Origin: Caldanaerovirga acetigignens
GTDB lineage: Bacteria; Bacillota; Thermosediminibacteria; Thermosediminibacterales; Thermosediminibacteraceae
DNA length: 64,000 nucleotides
Direction: 5' to 3'
Assembly (NCBI RefSeq): GCF_900142995.1
Contig: NZ_FRCR01000003.1
Coordinates: 124,001-188,000 of the forward strand
Shown: positions 12,378-20,161 of the stretch, piece by piece
Layout: the number at the start of each line of letters is the position of its first letter
Position numbering within the stretch: the stretch's first letter is position 1
Program-made: the position numbers and the translations under genes
Notes under the pieces: generated by a model
What the model saw: only the letters and a program-made list of their open reading frames with translations
Databases searched by the model: none
What the model was told of the DNA's origin: nothing

Positions 12378-12664
12378 CCGTCAACCTGTCATCAGACATC
12401 GAGGATTATTCGAATTCTGCCCTCCGAGCGAGTACTCATTTCCCGAGGCGATGTTTCATCACTTCCGTAGTCCCTACCCCAACACTAAGGAACTCGCGCC
12501 TTTAGCCGGGGCTCCCCTTATGTCCCTATAAATAATACCCTCTCGGGGAGAGCGGCGTTAGCACCACCGCCATCGCTACAAGATATAGCTTTTGCCCCAA
12601 AGCGTTGACAACCAAAATTCCTCATGAATAAATTGCCGCTCGCAAGTTCCAGTATGGGGAGGGG
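12378..12664 (+). ncRNA. Structured GC-rich leader RNA (candidate cis-regulator) upstream of UPF0316 gene
   Basis: This 287-nt gene-free stretch is much richer in GC than its flanks and is full of complementary arms. They include AGACATCG/CGATGTTT (12394-12401 with 12449-12456, with a G-U pair that favours plus-strand RNA), CCTC/GAGG inside it, TTCC-TAGT/ACTA-GGAA (12463-12492), TAAGG/CCTTA around AGCCGGGGCT, CTCTC-GGG-GAGAG (12540-12552) and a GGCG/CGCC hairpin at 12553-12571. It begins at a good promoter and ends at the G-rich ribosome site of the next gene, and upstream CCCC runs could mask that site. I did not match it to a riboswitch family that I know. Confidence 0.55.
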
Positions 12665-12670
12665 ATGAAG

Positions 12671-13246
12671 ATGCTTTGGAATTGCTTTCTGGCTTTTTTG
12701 TTAAATGCAATGTACACTTCCCTTCACACTTTAAAAACCATAATGATAAGCCGAAAGATACTAAAACCCGCTTATCTAATAGTATTTCTTGAAGCTATAG
12801 TAACAGCTTTAGGTTTCCAACTAATTTCACAAAACAGACAAATTCTCTTACTGCTTGCCTTTTCTTTTGGAAGGGTGGCTGGCGTATGGCTTGGCCACTT
12901 TATTGAAGACATCATGGGAATAGGTGTAGTAGAAGTCTCTGTTTTTGCTAAAAAAGAAAAAGCCAAAAAAATCGCAGATTCTTTAAGAGATATGGGATAT
13001 TCGGTAACAACCCATAAAGGTTATGGCTATGGCGGAGCCGAACGATTTTCAATAAATATTACAATTATAAGAAAAGAGCTGCCCCTATTAAAAGAACTTC
13101 TGAAAAGATATGGTTATGAAGAAGCCACCATGGTCGTAAGGGAAGTTGAAGCAGTAAGCGGCAAAATTTGCGTAACCAACAAATCTAAGGAAAGAAAAAT
13201 GTTAAAAAAACCTCTCTTTAAAATGTTCAATCAAACCTCTGCTTAA
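12671..13246 (+). CDS. UPF0316 (DUF5698/DUF2179) membrane protein
   Basis: Predicted integral membrane protein: three hydrophobic helices in the first 85 residues (FLAFLLNAMYTSLHTLKTIM, AYLIVFLEAIVTALGFQL, ILLLLAFSFGRVAGVWLG), then a soluble alpha/beta DUF2179-like domain (KKIADSLRDMGYSVTTHKGY, then YGGAERFSINITI). This is the layout of the UPF0316 family, whose function is not established. I chose ATG 12671 over 12665 because GGAGG then sits eight bases upstream. The structured leader before it suggests regulation by a small molecule or ion, which is inference. Confidence 0.82.
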   Translation: MLWNCFLAFLLNAMYTSLHTLKTIMISRKILKPAYLIVFLEAIVTALGFQLISQNRQILLLLAFSFGRVAGVWLGHFIEDIMGIGVVEVSVFAKKEKAKKIADSLRDMGYSVTTHKGYGYGGAERFSINITIIRKELPLLKELLKRYGYEEATMVVREVEAVSGKICVTNKSKERKMLKKPLFKMFNQTSA

Positions 13247-13422
13247 TTATTTTAAAATCCCGCCTTTTGTTCCCAAATTTAATACCTATTATATTGATTT
13301 CTACGACTTTAAAATTATACCTGCTTCTGAACAAAAATATTTATTTTGCATGAAGGAATCTGCCATTTTTTGTAGTATTTTAACAGTAATAAATACCATT
13401 TTTATTAAAGGAGGGGATAGAG

Positions 13423-13821
13423 ATGGATTCTTTAAAACTTATCATTCAAAAGGATGACTGGAAAAAAGAAAAGCACGTCCCAGTCATAGAGATAAAAGGA
13501 CCAACTAAAAAAGGCGAGCCAATAGACGTATATCTTTGCGTCGGGAAAGAAATCCCTCACCCGAATACCACTGAACATCACATCAGGTGGATAAAACTAT
13601 TTTTCCAGCCCGATGGCGAAAAATTCACCATTCACCTGGGAACCTACATGTTTGAAGCTCATGCTGAATCAACAGAAGGACCCAACAAGGGTTCTGCAAA
13701 ATGCGAACCTTACGTGTATACCCGCGTGATTTTGGAAAAACCAGGTTCGTTGACCGCCTTAAGCTACTGCAACATCCACGGCCTATGGGAGAATTCACTG
13801 AGAGTAGATTTTGAAAATTAA
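13423..13821 (+). CDS. Superoxide reductase, neelaredoxin type (class II)
   Basis: Non-haem iron enzyme that reduces superoxide to peroxide without making oxygen, usual in anaerobes. The iron ligands are all in place: H18 (EKHVP, with the adjacent Glu-Lys active-site pair), H46, H52 and H53 (HPNTTEHHI), C116 and H119 (CNIHG), and spacing matches archaeal SOR. It lacks the N-terminal desulforedoxin domain of desulfoferrodoxins (132 residues only). GGAGGGG precedes ATG 13423 and a strong terminator follows, so it is monocistronic. No rubredoxin or rubrerythrin partner is adjacent, and I saw no clear PerR box upstream. Confidence 0.95.
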   Translation: MDSLKLIIQKDDWKKEKHVPVIEIKGPTKKGEPIDVYLCVGKEIPHPNTTEHHIRWIKLFFQPDGEKFTIHLGTYMFEAHAESTEGPNKGSAKCEPYVYTRVILEKPGSLTALSYCNIHGLWENSLRVDFEN

Positions 13822-13823
13822 TA

Positions 13824-13867
13824 TAAGGCCTTAGGGTAAAAAGTTTACCCTAGGGCCTTACTTTTTT
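13824..13867 (+). terminator. Terminator after superoxide reductase
   Basis: TAAGGCC-TAGGGTAAA and TTTACCCTA-GGGCCTTA form a long stem (13824-13860) followed by CTTTTTT. Confidence 0.93.
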
Positions 13868-14032
13868 AGGACATTGCGGATTTTTAGACTTCTCGGCCAA
13901 CATATGCCATTACTTTCATTCGCACATTCATCAAAATAGAGAAAAATATTTCAGCGATTGCAAAACTGATAAAAGTTTAAAAGCATGGATATCCTATATA
14001 AAGCACATATTATAAACATGAGGTGAATCTAA

Positions 14033-14266
14033 ATGACTGAAATTTACTTAAACCTAGGGCAGGAAATCAACTATTTCGACATTAATTCTCTTAAGAGGAG
14101 ACTCCAGTCGATAAAGCCTGGAGAAGAAATCGTCATCCGTATGGAAGCTACAGATGCGCATCAAGCCGACCTTATAGTGGAAGAGTTGAAGAATCAGGGC
14201 TTCGATTACCAGCCTCACGGCGGTCATTCGGGAGAATACTTCCTGATAGCCAAGAAAAAAGGCTGA
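14033..14266 (+). CDS. Small conserved-looking protein, possibly TusA-like fold
   Basis: Not recognised with confidence. The 77 residues predict a beta-alpha-beta-alpha order (NSLKRRLQSIKPGEEIVIRM, DAHQADLIVEELKNQGFDY, EYFLIAKK). The run IKPGEEIVI, then Asp-Ala and a helix ending Lys-Asn-Gln-Gly, resembles SirA/TusA sulfur carriers, but the N-terminal Cys-Pro of TusA is absent. AGGTG precedes ATG 14033, and a terminator follows 30 bases after the stop, so it is a monocistronic gene. The TusA comparison is weak inference. Confidence 0.6.
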   Translation: MTEIYLNLGQEINYFDINSLKRRLQSIKPGEEIVIRMEATDAHQADLIVEELKNQGFDYQPHGGHSGEYFLIAKKKG

Positions 14267-14295
14267 AGTCATAAATTTAGATCTATATAAGGATG

Positions 14296-14321
14296 CTCCC
14301 CGACAATCGGGGAGTTTTTTT
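14296..14321 (+). terminator. Terminator after the 77-residue gene
   Basis: CTCCCCGA-CAA-TCGGGGAG (14296-14314) is followed by seven Ts. Confidence 0.93.
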
Positions 14322-14394
14322 CTTTCCAACAGAACCCATTAAAATAAAACTTAATATAATTATAGTAGACTCGAAGGAAGGAGGGTTAATTTTG

Positions 14395-14790
14395 ATGAGT
14401 GAGTATCCGAACTACCCCAGCTATAATGGTTGCCCCGATTATCACGACCATCACGAACATCATAACCACGACTATAATGACCACCAATACGACCACTGCA
14501 ACTTCGACATGATCGAAGCCGAGATGATGTCCATGTACGATCCGCTCTGCCATGAGATAATGCATCACGTTCGGATGGTATGCGACAGGTACGATGACCC
14601 ATGGAGATGCCCTTGTCCCACCCGGGAGATGGTGGAGCGCTGGTGCGATGAAGTTTTATATTCGTGGTCCCCGTCGTGGTATTCTGCCGAAGCAGAAACC
14701 CAGCAGTTTGGAAGAAGGCCGCTGCGCTCACTAGTGCTTGCCCTATTAATATTTGAATTACTGCGCAGAAGGCGCAGAATATATAGATGA
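14395..14790 (+). CDS. His/Tyr/Asp-rich small protein, possible spore-coat or metal-binding protein
   Basis: Function unknown. The first 40 residues are low-complexity (PNYPSYNGCPDYHDHHEHHN, then further His-Asp-Tyr repeats), which suggests metal binding or a spore-coat matrix role. A middle segment has conserved-looking acidic, Trp and Cys residues (MIEAEMMSMYDPLCHEIMHH, RYDDPWRCPCPTREMVERWC). The C-terminus is a hydrophobic helix ending in RRRRRIYR. GGAGG lies ten bases before ATG 14395. An in-frame TTG just upstream, with slightly better spacing, would add one residue. It has its own terminator. The opposite-strand ORF over it is a codon-bias shadow. Confidence 0.68.
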   Translation: MSEYPNYPSYNGCPDYHDHHEHHNHDYNDHQYDHCNFDMIEAEMMSMYDPLCHEIMHHVRMVCDRYDDPWRCPCPTREMVERWCDEVLYSWSPSWYSAEAETQQFGRRPLRSLVLALLIFELLRRRRRIYR

Positions 14791-14794
14791 GGTG

Positions 14795-14844
14795 AAAGGA
14801 GAGGGAAACCCCAATTATAACTACCATCCCTCTCCTTTTCGTTT
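14795..14844 (+). terminator. Terminator after the His-rich protein gene
   Basis: AAAGGAGAGGGA (14795-14806) pairs with TCCCTCTCCTTT (14827-14838), followed by a T-rich tail. Confidence 0.85.
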
Positions 14845-14945
14845 ACTAGAAAAAATTATTAGGTTATTTCCGGGGAAATATTACCTTCTTTCTCTATCTC
14901 CCAATAATTTTATGTAAAAATAGTATTGGAGAGAAAATAGATTCG

Positions 14946-14975
14946 TTGCAATTTACTACTAAAATTTGTTAAAAT
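14946..14975 (+). promoter_or_regulatory. Promoter of the ABC exporter operon
   Basis: TTGCAA (14946-14951) and TAAAAT (14970-14975) are separated by 18 bp, about 70 bp before the ATPase start. Confidence 0.55.
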
Positions 14976-15041
14976 AATATAGTCCTAATAATTTCTAAAA
15001 GTTAAACTTGTTATTCAATTTGCCTATTACGAGGAGGGGTT

Positions 15042-15751
15042 TTGTTGAATCTCCTGTTAGAAGCTCGAAATTTATACAAGGTATACAAGATGGGAGAGGT
15101 TTATGTCGAGGCCTTAAAGGGCGTAAGCTTCGAATTGTTAGAAGGTGAACTAGTCGTCGTGCTCGGTCCGAGCGGTTCAGGAAAGAGTACTATACTTAAT
15201 ATTATAGGGGGCATGGACAGACCAACAAAAGGAGAGCTTTTTTTTTTATTGGCAAGCCTTTGCATAATGCTGATTTAAGGAAGCTCACATTCTATCGCAG
15301 GAATGAAGTTGGATTTGTCTTTCAATTTTACAATCTCATGCACAATCTAACCGCTTTGGAAAACATACTTCTTTCAGTTCAGATAGCTAAAAACCCGCTT
15401 TCGGCTGAAGAATTGTTAAAGAAAGTTGGTCTTTACGATAGGAAGAACCACTTCCCCTCCCAACTTTCCGGGGGAGAGCAGCAAAGGGTAGCAATAGCTA
15501 GAGCTATGGCAAAAAACCCAAGGATGCTGCTTTGCGATGAACCTACGGGTGCTCTAGATTATAAGACAAGCATTCAGGTGTTGAGGCTACTCAAGGACTT
15601 TTGCGATATATATTCAAAGACAGTGGTGATAATAACTCACAACACCGCTATTTCACGGATTGCCCATAGAATATTTTATTTGAAAGACGGCAGGCTGGAC
15701 AAAATTGAAGTAAACGAAAACCCACTGCCTCCAGAGAAGGTGATTTGGTAA
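15042..15751 (+). pseudogene. ABC exporter ATP-binding protein, frame broken at a T10 tract
   Basis: LolD/MacB-type ATPase. The first frame (15042-15278) carries GPSGSGKST (Walker A) and stops shortly after GELFF. The second frame, which is in register from about 15248 ([11 protein letters not shown]), carries FQFYNL (Q-loop), [18 protein letters not shown] (Walker B) and ITHN (H-loop) up to 15751. The two halves join at GAGC followed by ten Ts (15238-15247). One extra T or two fewer would give an unbroken protein of about 235 residues. No other defect is visible and the partner genes are intact. It may be a sequencing or assembly error, a phase-variable tract, or a gene rescued by polymerase slippage. 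Confidence 0.85.
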
Positions 15752-18114
15752 TGTTAAGACAAAAAATGTTAAGGGACTTAAAAGAAAATAAAGGGTCTTA
15801 TATTGCGTGTACTACAATAATTTTCCTGGGACTTATGATTTTTATTTCTCTAACTATTGTAGTACAAAATCTGAGAATATCCCAAAAGACATTTTACAAA
15901 GAACTGAACTTCGCCGATGGTTTTATAAGATTGCGCGGAATTCCTTCGGGCGAGGTAAAGCGACTCGAAAGCATTAAAGGAATACAAAAGGTACAGGGGC
16001 GCATGGTAAAAGATGTAATAGTACTAATGCCAGGTACGAGCGACAATGTATACTTAAGACTTGTTTCTGTTGACCCGAATCAAAAAGATCCCATAAACGG
16101 TGTCCTCCTCATTAAGGGTTTACATCTTGAAGATGATTCGTTGAGCATATGGGTTGACAGCAAATTTTTCAAAACACATAACCTAAAAATTGGCAACAAA
16201 ATTCAGATTATAGCAAGTGGAAAGGTAAGAGAGCTTTCAATAGCGGGCTCGGGAGATAGCCCAGAATTCGTATACGCCCTTCGCACGGCATCTGATCTTT
16301 ATCCTTCGCCGGAAACTTTCGGAATCGCTTTTATGCCTATAAAATCCATGAAAAAGCTTTTCCCTAATGATAACCTGTTTAATGAAATTGTATTTACTTT
16401 AAAGCCAGAAACCGACTTTGAAAAAGTGAAAGAAGAGTTGGAGAAAAATCTTTCAAAGTACGGCATAGAGAGCATTATTCCCCGCTCTGAACAACTGAGC
16501 CATCTTCTCCTTGACATGGAGCTCCAAAGTGTAGAATCGATGTCCCGAGCGATGCCTCTACTTTTTCTTTCTATTGCAGGTGTAATTTTATACATAACCC
16601 TAAAGAGACTTATAGAACAACAGCGAGTGCAAATAGGGATTTTAAAGGCTATGGGATATACCTCTAGAGAAATCCTATTACACTACATGTCTTATGCTAT
16701 TTTTCTGGGGTTCGTAGGAGGATTCTCAGGAAGCTTGTCGGGAGCTTTCCTTTCCTTCCCATTGGCGTCGATGTACAGCAATTTTTTTAATCTCCCTAAC
16801 CTTAAGGGAAATTTTTCTCCCACATTAATATTTTGCGGTATATTGCTTTCTCTTTTAACCTCGCTCATTGCTGGATATCAAGGGTGTAAGAAAGTTCTAG
16901 TACTTGAGCCTGCCGAAGCTATGCGTCCTCCTACTCCACCCTATGGAAAAAAAATCTTTTTGGAAAATATAAGATTACTTTGGAAAGTCCTAACGGTTCA
17001 GGAAAAAATGGCGGTCAGGAATCTATCGAGGAATGTTGGCAGGAGTCTATTTATATTTTTTGGGATAATGATTAGTTTTGCTATCTCAACTTTTACTTGG
17101 TCGATGAATGACCTGGTTCATAAGATGATGTTCGATCAGTATGAAAAAGTAGAAGTCTATGACGTTAAAATAAACTTTACAAGACCCCTTCATGAGAACG
17201 GCATCTTATATGAACTTTCGAACCTTTTTGGTATTAGATTCGTCGAACCTGTGCTGGAAGTACCCGCCACTATTAAGAACCAATGGCTGAAAAAGGAAGC
17301 AGTTATTCTTGGCCTTACGAAAAGCAGCAGGCTTTATAATATTATGGATAAAAATTACAATAAAGTTTCCATTCCAAAAAACGGTATACTAATTTCCGAA
17401 AGATTGGCAAAGCTTCTCAGAGCAAAAGTTGGAACTAAACTGGTAGTTGAAAGTCCCTTTAGAACGGATAAAGACCCCGAAATTATCGAGGTTGCGGGAA
17501 TTATCCCCCAATATGTTGGGCTAAACGCTTATATGGAAATTGGAGCACTCCAAGAATTTTTAAAACAAAGGGATATTGTAACTTCTGCCTTGATAAAAAT
17601 CGAACCGCAGGCTATAAAATCTTTTAAGCAAAAATATATGTATAGCAAATATATAAACTCGATTGAAGAAAGAAAACAGAGACTGTCAAAAATGAAGGAA
17701 ATGATGGCTTCTTACGGCAGCATGATATATATATACGCTATTTTAGGAATAATAATAGGCTTTGCCATAATATACAGCTCCCTTGTAATATCCTTGTCAG
17801 AGCGCTCAAGAGAACTTTCATCTATGATGGTTTTAGGAATGAATCCCGAGGAGGTATTTTCTGTAGTAACCTTCGAACAATGGTTCATAAGTATACCCGC
17901 TATGATTTTGGGCATTCCCCTTTCAAAGGCTATGATGGCAGGAATTTCCCGTTTTATAAGCAATGATATGTTTAGCATACCAGAAATCCTAACACTCAAA
18001 TCTTTGATTCTTGCATTCACGGTTACAACGTCTTCCATAATAACAGCTCAGAGGGCAGCATTAAGGAAGATTAAATTCATGAACATCTTAGAAGTTCTTA
18101 AATCAGTGGAGTAA
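15751..18114 (+). CDS. ABC exporter permease, MacB/FtsX family (double FtsX domains)
   Basis: Membrane subunit of an exporter. An N-terminal helix (near residues 20-40) leads into an extracytoplasmic MacB-type core. The first FtsX block follows (about 255-375, with GILKAMGYTSREILLHY), then a new membrane segment near 425, a second extracytoplasmic part, and a last FtsX block with three helices (about 655-785, SSMMVLGMNPEEVFSV). ATG 15751 overlaps the ATPase stop (TAATG) and has AAGG upstream. It is followed within 25 bp by an adaptor gene. The order ATPase-permease-adaptor fits MacAB/DevABC-like export of a peptide, lipid or antibiotic; the substrate is unknown. Confidence 0.92.
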   Translation: MLRQKMLRDLKENKGSYIACTTIIFLGLMIFISLTIVVQNLRISQKTFYKELNFADGFIRLRGIPSGEVKRLESIKGIQKVQGRMVKDVIVLMPGTSDNVYLRLVSVDPNQKDPINGVLLIKGLHLEDDSLSIWVDSKFFKTHNLKIGNKIQIIASGKVRELSIAGSGDSPEFVYALRTASDLYPSPETFGIAFMPIKSMKKLFPNDNLFNEIVFTLKPETDFEKVKEELEKNLSKYGIESIIPRSEQLSHLLLDMELQSVESMSRAMPLLFLSIAGVILYITLKRLIEQQRVQIGILKAMGYTSREILLHYMSYAIFLGFVGGFSGSLSGAFLSFPLASMYSNFFNLPNLKGNFSPTLIFCGILLSLLTSLIAGYQGCKKVLVLEPAEAMRPPTPPYGKKIFLENIRLLWKVLTVQEKMAVRNLSRNVGRSLFIFFGIMISFAISTFTWSMNDLVHKMMFDQYEKVEVYDVKINFTRPLHENGILYELSNLFGIRFVEPVLEVPATIKNQWLKKEAVILGLTKSSRLYNIMDKNYNKVSIPKNGILISERLAKLLRAKVGTKLVVESPFRTDKDPEIIEVAGIIPQYVGLNAYMEIGALQEFLKQRDIVTSALIKIEPQAIKSFKQKYMYSKYINSIEERKQRLSKMKEMMASYGSMIYIYAILGIIIGFAIIYSSLVISLSERSRELSSMMVLGMNPEEVFSVVTFEQWFISIPAMILGIPLSKAMMAGISRFISNDMFSIPEILTLKSLILAFTVTTSSIITAQRAALRKIKFMNILEVLKSVE

Positions 18115-18138
18115 AATTTTCATAAAAGAGGTGAGATT

Positions 18139-19398
18139 ATGAAATGGAAGTTTTTTGCATTTTCGGCAATATTAATACTAATCTTGGCGCTTGTTTTTTA
18201 TGAGAAAAATAGGGCAATTGAAGTTGAGATTATAGAAATCCAGCCAGTCACACTTGCCAAGACAATTAAGGAAGTAGGAAAAATTGTGCCTAAGGTGGAA
18301 TACACCATCCAGAGCGTTGTAGCAGGAAAAATAATTAGAATGTACGTAGAAGAAGGCCACGAAGTCAAAACAGGACAGGTTTTAGCCGAAGTTGATTCTA
18401 AAGAACTGGAGTTTCAATTGAAACAACTTCAAGCCGAACTCAAAGTCTTAAAAGCGCAAGAAGCTTTATCATTTAGAAAACCCTTAGACTCTGAAGTCAA
18501 AACTCAAGAGTTACAAGTAGAAGAGGCAAAAAAAGATTTTGAAGCACAAGAGAGTGAATTTAAAAGAATAAAGGAGCTCTATAGCCAGGGTGCTGTCACT
18601 TTAAAAGAATACGAAAGCATAAAAAATATGCTGGAAAAGGCAAAAATAAACCTCCAAAGACAACAGGAAGCATTGAAACTTCTTTATGAATCCAGAAATC
18701 CTACCGAGGAATCAAGAACTTACTATGCAGGAAGAATCGAAGCCCTAGAAGCACAGATAGACCTTTTAAAGTATAAAATAGAAAGGTGCAAGGTAACTTC
18801 GCCTATTGACGGAATTGTGGCAGAACTTTCAACAAAATTGCAAGATGTGGTAAGCCCCGGAACCAAATTTATGAAAATATTTAAAAGCGGGGAATATCTG
18901 TTGGAAGTATTTATCCCTGCTGATTTTGCACCGAACATAAATCCGGGGATGGAGGTAAAATTGATCCAAGGTACAAACGGAAAAGAATTAATTTCAAAAG
19001 GGGTTGTTGAAAAAATCGCCCCCTCGGCTGTCGAAAAAATATCTGCCCTTGGAATCGAAGAACAGCGCATTAAAGTTACTGTAAAACCTTTTACCGCGGA
19101 AACATCAAAATTAATACCCGGCATGGTTATAGATGTAGAATTTACGATTCAAGAAAAAAAAGAAGTGCTTGCTGTGCCTAAAACTTCCCTTTTCCCCTAT
19201 GGGGACGGCGACGCTGTATGGACGGTAGAACATGGAAGGGCCAAAATAATGCCCGTAAAAACAGGTTTTGAAAGTGATAATTTTGTAGTAATCGAGGAAG
19301 GATTAAAAGAAAAAGACCTGGTAATACTTAATCCCCAAACACCTGGTCTTAAAGAAGGTAGGAAAATCCGCTTAAAGCTCGCAAAACTGGAGATTTAA
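18139..19398 (+). CDS. HlyD/MacA-type periplasmic adaptor (membrane fusion) protein
   Basis: Works with the upstream ABC permease. Residues 5-22 form a membrane anchor. A lipoyl/barrel-sandwich half follows (VVAGKIIRMYVEEGHEVKTG), then a long coiled coil rich in Lys/Glu/Gln (about residues 85-215), the second lipoyl half (KVTSPIDGIVAEL) and a beta-barrel/membrane-proximal domain ending near KEGRKIRLKL. In a Gram-positive organism such adaptors act on the outer face of the membrane without a TolC partner. AGAGGTG precedes ATG 18139, and a bidirectional terminator overlaps the stop. Confidence 0.93.
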   Translation: MKWKFFAFSAILILILALVFYEKNRAIEVEIIEIQPVTLAKTIKEVGKIVPKVEYTIQSVVAGKIIRMYVEEGHEVKTGQVLAEVDSKELEFQLKQLQAELKVLKAQEALSFRKPLDSEVKTQELQVEEAKKDFEAQESEFKRIKELYSQGAVTLKEYESIKNMLEKAKINLQRQQEALKLLYESRNPTEESRTYYAGRIEALEAQIDLLKYKIERCKVTSPIDGIVAELSTKLQDVVSPGTKFMKIFKSGEYLLEVFIPADFAPNINPGMEVKLIQGTNGKELISKGVVEKIAPSAVEKISALGIEEQRIKVTVKPFTAETSKLIPGMVIDVEFTIQEKKEVLAVPKTSLFPYGDGDAVWTVEHGRAKIMPVKTGFESDNFVVIEEGLKEKDLVILNPQTPGLKEGRKIRLKLAKLEI

Positions 19399-19424
19399 AA
19401 GGGAGCGCTAAAGCGCTCCCTTTT
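19397..19424. terminator. Bidirectional terminator between the ABC exporter and gntR
   Basis: AAAAGGGAGCGCT and AGCGCTCCCTTTT (19397-19409 and 19412-19424) form a perfect 13-bp stem with A- and T-runs at the ends, so it can serve both convergent operons. Confidence 0.92.
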
Positions 19425-19440
19425 ACAAATACATGCGAAT

Positions 19441-20118
19441 TCACTTAAAATATTCCGGATACAGCTTTCTGAGATACTCCTGGTCAAAGACTACTCTTGT
19501 AAGGTGTTCCTCCATTAATTCTTCCGCCTTTTTTTCGTCCCTTTCCTTAATTGCATGGTATATTTTTTTATGGTCGTTTACAGTCCTATTCATGTCCATT
19601 TTTACGAAGTTGAGGATTCGCACTCTGTCAAAGTGCGACATCATGCTTCTAATGAGATTAAAAGTCGCTTCTTTGTTACAAGCCTTAAAAATCAACTCGT
19701 GAAATTTATTATCGAGAAAAAGCAGGTGCTTGAAATCCTTTCTCTTGGCGCTTACTTCCTGCAATTTCAGATTTTCTTCGATTTCAGCCTCGTATCTTTC
19801 ATCAATCATCTTGCATGCAAGCTTGACAACCGCCTTTTCAAGAACACATCTTGCGAAACGAGATTCTTCCACCCTATCCATATCTATTTTGGAAATGTAC
19901 GTGCCTCTCTGCGGGTATATTTCTACCAGAGACAACTTTGAAAGTTCTATCAGCGCTTCCCTGACCGGCGTGCGGCTGATTCCCAAAATCTTAGAAATTT
20001 CGCTCTCGCTTATTTGCTGTCCCGGCTCTAAGTTCATATTTATAATATTATGATACAGAACTCTTATGGCATACTCTCTCGCATTTTCTCTAATGTTTCT
20101 TTCCAGGACTTCCAGCAT
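19441..20118 (-). CDS. GntR-family regulator (FCD/FadR subfamily) of the sugar-acid operon
   Basis: DNA-binding repressor. The N-terminal winged helix includes GQQISESEISKILGISRTPV and REALIELSKLSLVEIYPQRG; the C-terminal all-helical FCD ligand domain contains FHELIFKACNK and HKKIYHAIKERD, with the Asp/His pattern that often binds a metal. I chose ATG 20118 (MLEVLERN); a GTG at 20130 would add four residues and has no better site. It is the last gene of the uxuB-to-uxuA operon, so it probably senses a sugar acid such as fructuronate or mannonate. A palindrome over the operon promoter is its likely target. Confidence 0.9.
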   Translation of the reverse strand: MLEVLERNIRENAREYAIRVLYHNIINMNLEPGQQISESEISKILGISRTPVREALIELSKLSLVEIYPQRGTYISKIDMDRVEESRFARCVLEKAVVKLACKMIDERYEAEIEENLKLQEVSAKRKDFKHLLFLDNKFHELIFKACNKEATFNLIRSMMSHFDRVRILNFVKMDMNRTVNDHKKIYHAIKERDEKKAEELMEEHLTRVVFDQEYLRKLYPEYFK

Positions 20119-20161
20119 GCTATGGCACACCTGCTTTCTCGAGCATTTTTAATAATTTTTA

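Noticed and set aside
12378-12664. Known riboswitch classes (M-box, ydaO, cobalamin, lysine, FMN, yybP-ykoY) for the UPF0316 leader
   Set aside because: I looked for the core conserved strings of each on both strands and did not find them; left as an unclassified structured leader.
14360-14827. Opposite-strand ORF of 155 codons over the His-rich gene
   Set aside because: No ribosome site, low-complexity Arg/Ser translation, and it crosses a terminator; a shadow of the repetitive plus-strand gene.
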